Below are positions 60,857 through 64,000 of a stretch of DNA of 64,000 bases, piece by piece (the stretch's first letter is position 1; every line of letters starts with the position of its first letter). The stretch spans positions 62,001 to 126,000 of the forward strand of contig JAFEBU010000053.1 in NCBI GenBank assembly GCA_018242505.1, given 5' to 3'. Position numbers and translations under genes: made by a program. Under the pieces are notes generated by a model, which saw nothing but the letters and a program-made list of their open reading frames with translations, ran no database searches and was not told where the DNA came from. The stretch comes from Pseudomonadota bacterium. Its GTDB lineage: Bacteria > Pseudomonadota > Alphaproteobacteria > Reyranellales > Reyranellaceae.

Positions 60857-61582
60857 ATGTCGAAGGAAAGCAAGGGGGGCGGTCGCGGCGGCCGGTCGTC
60901 GGAGACCGGCAGCAAGCCGGCGGGGCGACGTGCCACCGTGCGCGTCAAGACGGCGCGCGGGCGGACGGTCTCCTCGCAGCGTTGGCTGCAGCGCCAGCTC
61001 AACGATCCCTATGTCGCCGAGGCAAAGAAGCGCGGCTATCGCTCGCGGTCGGCGTTCAAGCTCCTGCAGCTCGACGACCAGTTCGGCTTCCTGAGGCCGG
61101 GTGCGCGGATCGTCGATCTTGGTGCCGCGCCCGGCGGCTGGACGCAGGTCGCGGTGGAGCGCACCAAGGCGGAACAGGGCGGCGGCGTGGTGGTCGGCAT
61201 CGATCTCACGCCGGTCGAGCCGATCGCCGGGGCCACCGTGCTGGCCAAGGATTTTTACGACGAGGACGCACCCGCCATGCTGACCGGGTTGCTGGGCGGA
61301 CCGGCCGACGTCGTGCTGAGCGACATGGCGGCGTCCGCCACCGGGGATTCGCAGATCGACCATCTGCGCATCATGGCGCTCGCCGAAGCCGCGCACGACT
61401 TCGCCCGCCAGATCCTGAAGCCCGGCGGCACGTTCGTGGCCAAGGTGCTGCGCGGCGGGACCGAGCGCTCGCTGCTCGAGCAGCTGAAGCGCGACTTCAC
61501 CAAGGTCCGGCATGTGAAGCCCGAGGCCAGCCGCGCCGGCTCGGCGGAAATGTACGTCGTCGGAACAGGCTTTCGCGGCTGA
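60857..61582 (+). CDS. rlmE: 23S rRNA (uridine-2'-O)-methyltransferase RlmE
   Basis: 241 residues. FtsJ fold with KDKE-type residues: Lys in RSRSAFKLLQLDDQ, SAM loop ARIVDLGAAPGGWTQVA, Asp in VVLSDMAASATGDSQ, Lys in FVAKVLRGG and Glu in AEMYVVG. It methylates the ribosomal A loop. A basic N-terminal extension of about 40 residues is typical of alphaproteobacteria. Starts four bases after the phosphatase gene. Confidence 0.95.
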   Translation: MSKESKGGGRGGRSSETGSKPAGRRATVRVKTARGRTVSSQRWLQRQLNDPYVAEAKKRGYRSRSAFKLLQLDDQFGFLRPGARIVDLGAAPGGWTQVAVERTKAEQGGGVVVGIDLTPVEPIAGATVLAKDFYDEDAPAMLTGLLGGPADVVLSDMAASATGDSQIDHLRIMALAEAAHDFARQILKPGGTFVAKVLRGGTERSLLEQLKRDFTKVRHVKPEASRAGSAEMYVVGTGFRG

Positions 61583-61619
61583 AGTCCGCGCCTTTCGCTC
61601 CACTCCAGAGGAAAATTTT

Positions 61620-62121
61620 ATGGCTATCGGCATGTATTCGGCCTCGGTGCCGGTCTACCAGCGCCAGCTCGGCGCCATCTCGAAAGTGCTCAACAAGGGA
61701 TCGGCCTGGGCCGCGGCCCGGAAGGTCGACGGAGGCGGTGCTGGGGGCGACGCGCCTCATACCCGACATGTTTCCGCTGACCCGGCAGGTGCAGCTTGCC
61801 TGTCGCTTCGCCGAGGAGAGCGCATCGCGCCTCGCCGGCAGCAAGGCGCCCGAGAACGCCGAAAAGACATTGGGGGAGCTGCGGACGCGCATTGCCGCCG
61901 TGCTCGACCATCTCAAGGCCTTCAGGCCGGAGCAGATCGATGGCAGCGAGGGGCGCGAGATTGTCCTCACCATCGGCGGCAATCCGCTGAAGCTCACCGG
62001 CGAGTAGTATCTTGAGCACTTCGCCACGGTGAACTTCTATTTCCACTGCACGACCGCCTACGCAATCTTGCGCCAATGTGGCGTCGAGATCGGGAAACGG
62101 GATTTCATTGGCGGCCGCTAG
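61620..62121 (+). pseudogene. DUF1993 family protein, frameshifted and interrupted
   Basis: Starts normally (MAIGMYSASVPVYQRQLGAISKVL), but one extra base near 61730 shifts the frame. The neighbouring frame carries RLIPDMFPLTRQVQLACRFAEES and LRTRIAAVLDHLKAFRPEQ. A TAG at about 62005-62007 stands where CAG is expected, after which YLEHFATVNFYFHCTTAYAI and a terminal DFIGGR continue to 62121. Two independent lesions make a sequencing artefact less likely. Function of the family is unknown. Confidence 0.8.
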
Positions 62122-62194
62122 CCGCTTGTGGAGGGAAAACCCAACCGCCGCCCTTGGTTTGTGGACGGCAATGTGTATAAAGGCTCGCCAACCC

Positions 62195-62226
62195 GGCGGC
62201 CCCCTCCCCAGGGGCCGCTTTTTTAT
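62195..62226 (+). terminator. Intrinsic terminator ahead of guaB
   Basis: GCGGCCCC-CTCCCCA-GGGGCCGC followed by TTTTTTAT, about 20 bases before the guaB start. It ends transcription from the left or acts as an attenuator in the guaB leader if a promoter lies upstream. Confidence 0.85.
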
Positions 62227-62245
62227 TTCCGGTGCGGAGGTTGGC

Positions 62246-63709
62246 ATGCAGATCCAGGAAGCGCTCACTTTTGACGATGTGCTCCTGAAGCCTGCCGCTT
62301 CAGCGGTGCTGCCCAACCAGACGGACACGCGAACGCGGCTGACGCGGACCATCGAGCTCGGCATTCCCCTGATGTCGGCGGCGATGGATACGGTCACCGA
62401 AGCGCCGATGGCGATCGCCATGGCCCAGGCCGGCGGCATTGGCGTGATCCACATGAACCTCGATCCCGAAGCGCAGGCCAACGAGGTCCGCAAGGTCAAG
62501 AAGTTCGAATCGGGTATGGTGGTGAATCCCGTCATCATCCATCCCGAGCAGACCCTGGCCGACGCACTTGCGCTGATGGCGGCCCATCAGATTTCCGGGA
62601 TCCCGGTGGTCGAGCGCGGAACCGGCAAGCTGGCCGGCATCCTGACCAACCGCGACGTGCGCTTCGCCACCGACAACACCACGCCGGTGAGCGCGCTGAT
62701 GACCAAGGAGAAGCTGGTCACGGTGCGTGAGGGCGTGAGCTCCGACGAGGCCAAGAAACTGCTGCACCAGCGCCGCATCGAGAAGCTGCTCGTGGTCGAT
62801 GCCGACTATCGCTGCATTGGCCTGATCACGGTGAAGGATATCGAGAAGGCCAACAAGTTCCCGGGCGCCAGCAAGGACGAGAAGGGGCGTCTGCGCACCG
62901 CTGCCGCCACGACCGTGGGCGAGAAGGGATACCTTCGCGCCCAGATGCTTCTGGATGCCGACGTCGACGTGATCGTGGTCGATACCGCGCACGGCCATTC
63001 CAGGGGCGTGCTCGAGGCCGTGGCACGGGTGAAGAAGCTCAGCAATTATTGCCAGGTGATGGCGGGCAACGTCGCCACCGCCGAAGGCGCCAGGGCCCTG
63101 ATCGATGCCGGCGCCGACGCGGTGAAGATCGGCATCGGTCCCGGTTCGATCTGCACCACCCGCATGGTCGCGGGCGTGGGCGTGCCGCAGCTCACCGCGA
63201 TCCTGGAAGCGTCCGAGGTTTGTCGCGCCGCGGGTGTGCCGGCGATCGGCGACGGCGGCATCAAGTATTCGGGCGATCTTGCCAAGGCGATCGCGGCAGG
63301 CGCGGACTGCGCCATGATCGGATCGCTGCTGGCCGGTACCGACGAGGCGCCGGGCGAGGTGATGCTCTACCAGGGCCGCTCCTACAAGTCCTACCGCGGC
63401 ATGGGCTCGATCGGCGCGATGGCGCGCGGTTCGGCCGATCGCTACTTCCAGGCCGAGGTTGCGAGCAGTCTGAAGCTGGTGCCCGAGGGCATCGAGGGCC
63501 GCGTGCCCTACAAGGGGCCGGTCGGCAACATCATCCACCAGCTCGTGGGCGGCCTGCGGGCGGCGATGGGCTATACCGGCAGCGCCACCATCAAGGAGAT
63601 GCAGACCCGCCCGCAGTTCCTGCGCATCACGGGCTCGGGCCTGCGCGAAAGCCACGTGCACGATGTCGAGATCATGCGCGAGGCGCCCAACTATCGCGGC
63701 GGGATGTGA
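62246..63709 (+). CDS. guaB: Inosine-5'-monophosphate dehydrogenase
   Basis: 487 residues from the ATG 62246 with GCGGAGG upstream. IMPDH: ALTFDDVLLKPAASAVLP, GGIGVIHMNLDPEAQANEV, a CBS pair (about residues 95-215), catalytic loop GIGPGSICTTRMVAG with its Cys, DGGIKYSGDLAKAIAAGA and SYRGMGSIGAM. It makes XMP in guanine nucleotide synthesis. Core gene. Confidence 0.97.
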   Translation: MQIQEALTFDDVLLKPAASAVLPNQTDTRTRLTRTIELGIPLMSAAMDTVTEAPMAIAMAQAGGIGVIHMNLDPEAQANEVRKVKKFESGMVVNPVIIHPEQTLADALALMAAHQISGIPVVERGTGKLAGILTNRDVRFATDNTTPVSALMTKEKLVTVREGVSSDEAKKLLHQRRIEKLLVVDADYRCIGLITVKDIEKANKFPGASKDEKGRLRTAAATTVGEKGYLRAQMLLDADVDVIVVDTAHGHSRGVLEAVARVKKLSNYCQVMAGNVATAEGARALIDAGADAVKIGIGPGSICTTRMVAGVGVPQLTAILEASEVCRAAGVPAIGDGGIKYSGDLAKAIAAGADCAMIGSLLAGTDEAPGEVMLYQGRSYKSYRGMGSIGAMARGSADRYFQAEVASSLKLVPEGIEGRVPYKGPVGNIIHQLVGGLRAAMGYTGSATIKEMQTRPQFLRITGSGLRESHVHDVEIMREAPNYRGGM

Positions 63710-63999
63710 CGCGACGTGAGCGCGGCCGCCGCGATGTCCCGTGCCGCGACCGCGGCGGCGAGCGGCCCGGGGTGTGAGTTGCGGAACAGGCCATCGTAGC
63801 CGTGCGCCGTGACGGCGGCATCGGTCGCCTCGAACAGGTCGAGACCGGCGAATTCGGCGCCGGCGGTGCAATCGAAGGCGAGCACCGAGATCCGCCGCTG
63901 CCCGCGGCGATAGCCGGCATCCATCCAGGAATAGGGATCGTCCCCGGCCGCGACGAGGGCCGGCAGGTGGAGCTTCGCCAGGCGCGCCATCAGCGGGCA
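63691..63999 (-). CDS. Unidentified protein, partial at right edge
   Basis: At least 99 residues from a possible ATG at 63990; the frame is open to the window edge, so the true start may lie outside. Readable segments: WMDAGYRRGQRRISVLAFDC, AGLDLFEATDAAVTAHGYDGLF. I do not recognise the family. Convergent with guaB, overlapping its end by 19 bases. Confidence 0.5.
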   Translation of the reverse strand, partial: CPLMARLAKLHLPALVAAGDDPYSWMDAGYRRGQRRISVLAFDCTAGAEFAGLDLFEATDAAVTAHGYDGLFRNSHPGPLAAAVAARDIAAAALTSRHIPPR

Positions 64000-64000
64000 G

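Noticed and set aside
62300..63871. 523-codon minus-strand frame opposite guaB
   Set aside because: His/Arg-rich antisense shadow of guaB.

Overview
This window looks like the chromosome of a GC-rich alphaproteobacterium (Rhizobiales or Rhodospirillales type; the genus cannot be fixed from sequence alone). The right edge carries ordinary housekeeping genes (tRNA-Gln, a Ppx/GppA phosphatase, rlmE, guaB) and the left edge a small catabolic/regulatory cluster (NDP-forming acyl-CoA synthetase, amidohydrolase, two GntR regulators). Between them lies about 55 kb of accessory DNA. A 104-bp direct repeat, 36 bp of it identical, occurs at 3731-3834 and again at 59481-59584, where it touches the 3' end of tRNA-Gln. 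This suggests an old integration next to that tRNA.

The main content is a fluoride regulon. Ten RNA elements match the fluoride (crcB-motif) riboswitch: a GATG/GAAG-GGAGT-CCC segment, an ACCGCC-type segment and GGCTGATGACTCCTAC. They lie at about 6.65, 14.3, 15.8, 16.85, 17.05, 25.6, 34.95, 36.1, 38.5 and 38.7 kb, on both strands, and most have a recognisable TTGAC-type promoter just upstream. Compensatory changes in one helix support the call. They precede: (i) a two-TM mini-protein; (ii) a five-gene operon of two MutS-like ATPases, two dynamin-like GTPases and a small protein; (iii) a DUF190 / universal-stress / unknown operon; (iv) a metallophosphoesterase; (v) a hydrogenase-4/complex-I-like membrane operon lacking the nickel-binding cysteines, ending in the fluoride channel gene crcB and a DUF190 gene; (vi) a long operon with an MFS transporter, a MoxR/DUF58/DUF4129 group and a DUF433/DUF5615 toxin-antitoxin pair; (vii) NUDIX, CNNM/CorC-type and Cys-rich genes; (viii) a cyclopropane-fatty-acid synthase; (ix) a multi-TM membrane protein; (x) a small membrane peptide, a conserved 129-aa protein and, further on, an enolase, a classic fluoride-inhibited enzyme.

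Downstream of the regulon (41.7-47.0 kb) is a phage-like packaging module: XRE regulator, ParB-domain methyltransferase, DUF5681 protein and terminase. Then come a two-component system with a PepSY protein and a broken cytochrome b561 (47.5-50.8 kb), an IS481-family insertion (51.0-52.0 kb), a NdpA-like/RelA-SpoT-like gene pair and an MBL-fold hydrolase (52.1-55.6 kb), and a DUF3489/DUF2924/large serine recombinase module (55.8-58.1 kb). metA lies between that module and tRNA-Gln. The left end of the accessory DNA (3.6-6.2 kb) is decayed: an HlyD remnant, a truncated tyrosine recombinase, an IS66 remnant, and a 69-bp exact copy of part of a gene 27 kb away.

As a whole, the fluoride-regulated genes look like one coordinated response: export (CrcB), a possible ion-coupled membrane complex, membrane remodelling (dynamins, CFA synthase, small membrane proteins), divalent-cation handling (CNNM) and replacement of an inhibited enzyme (enolase). 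The assignments of role beyond CrcB and the riboswitches are inference.
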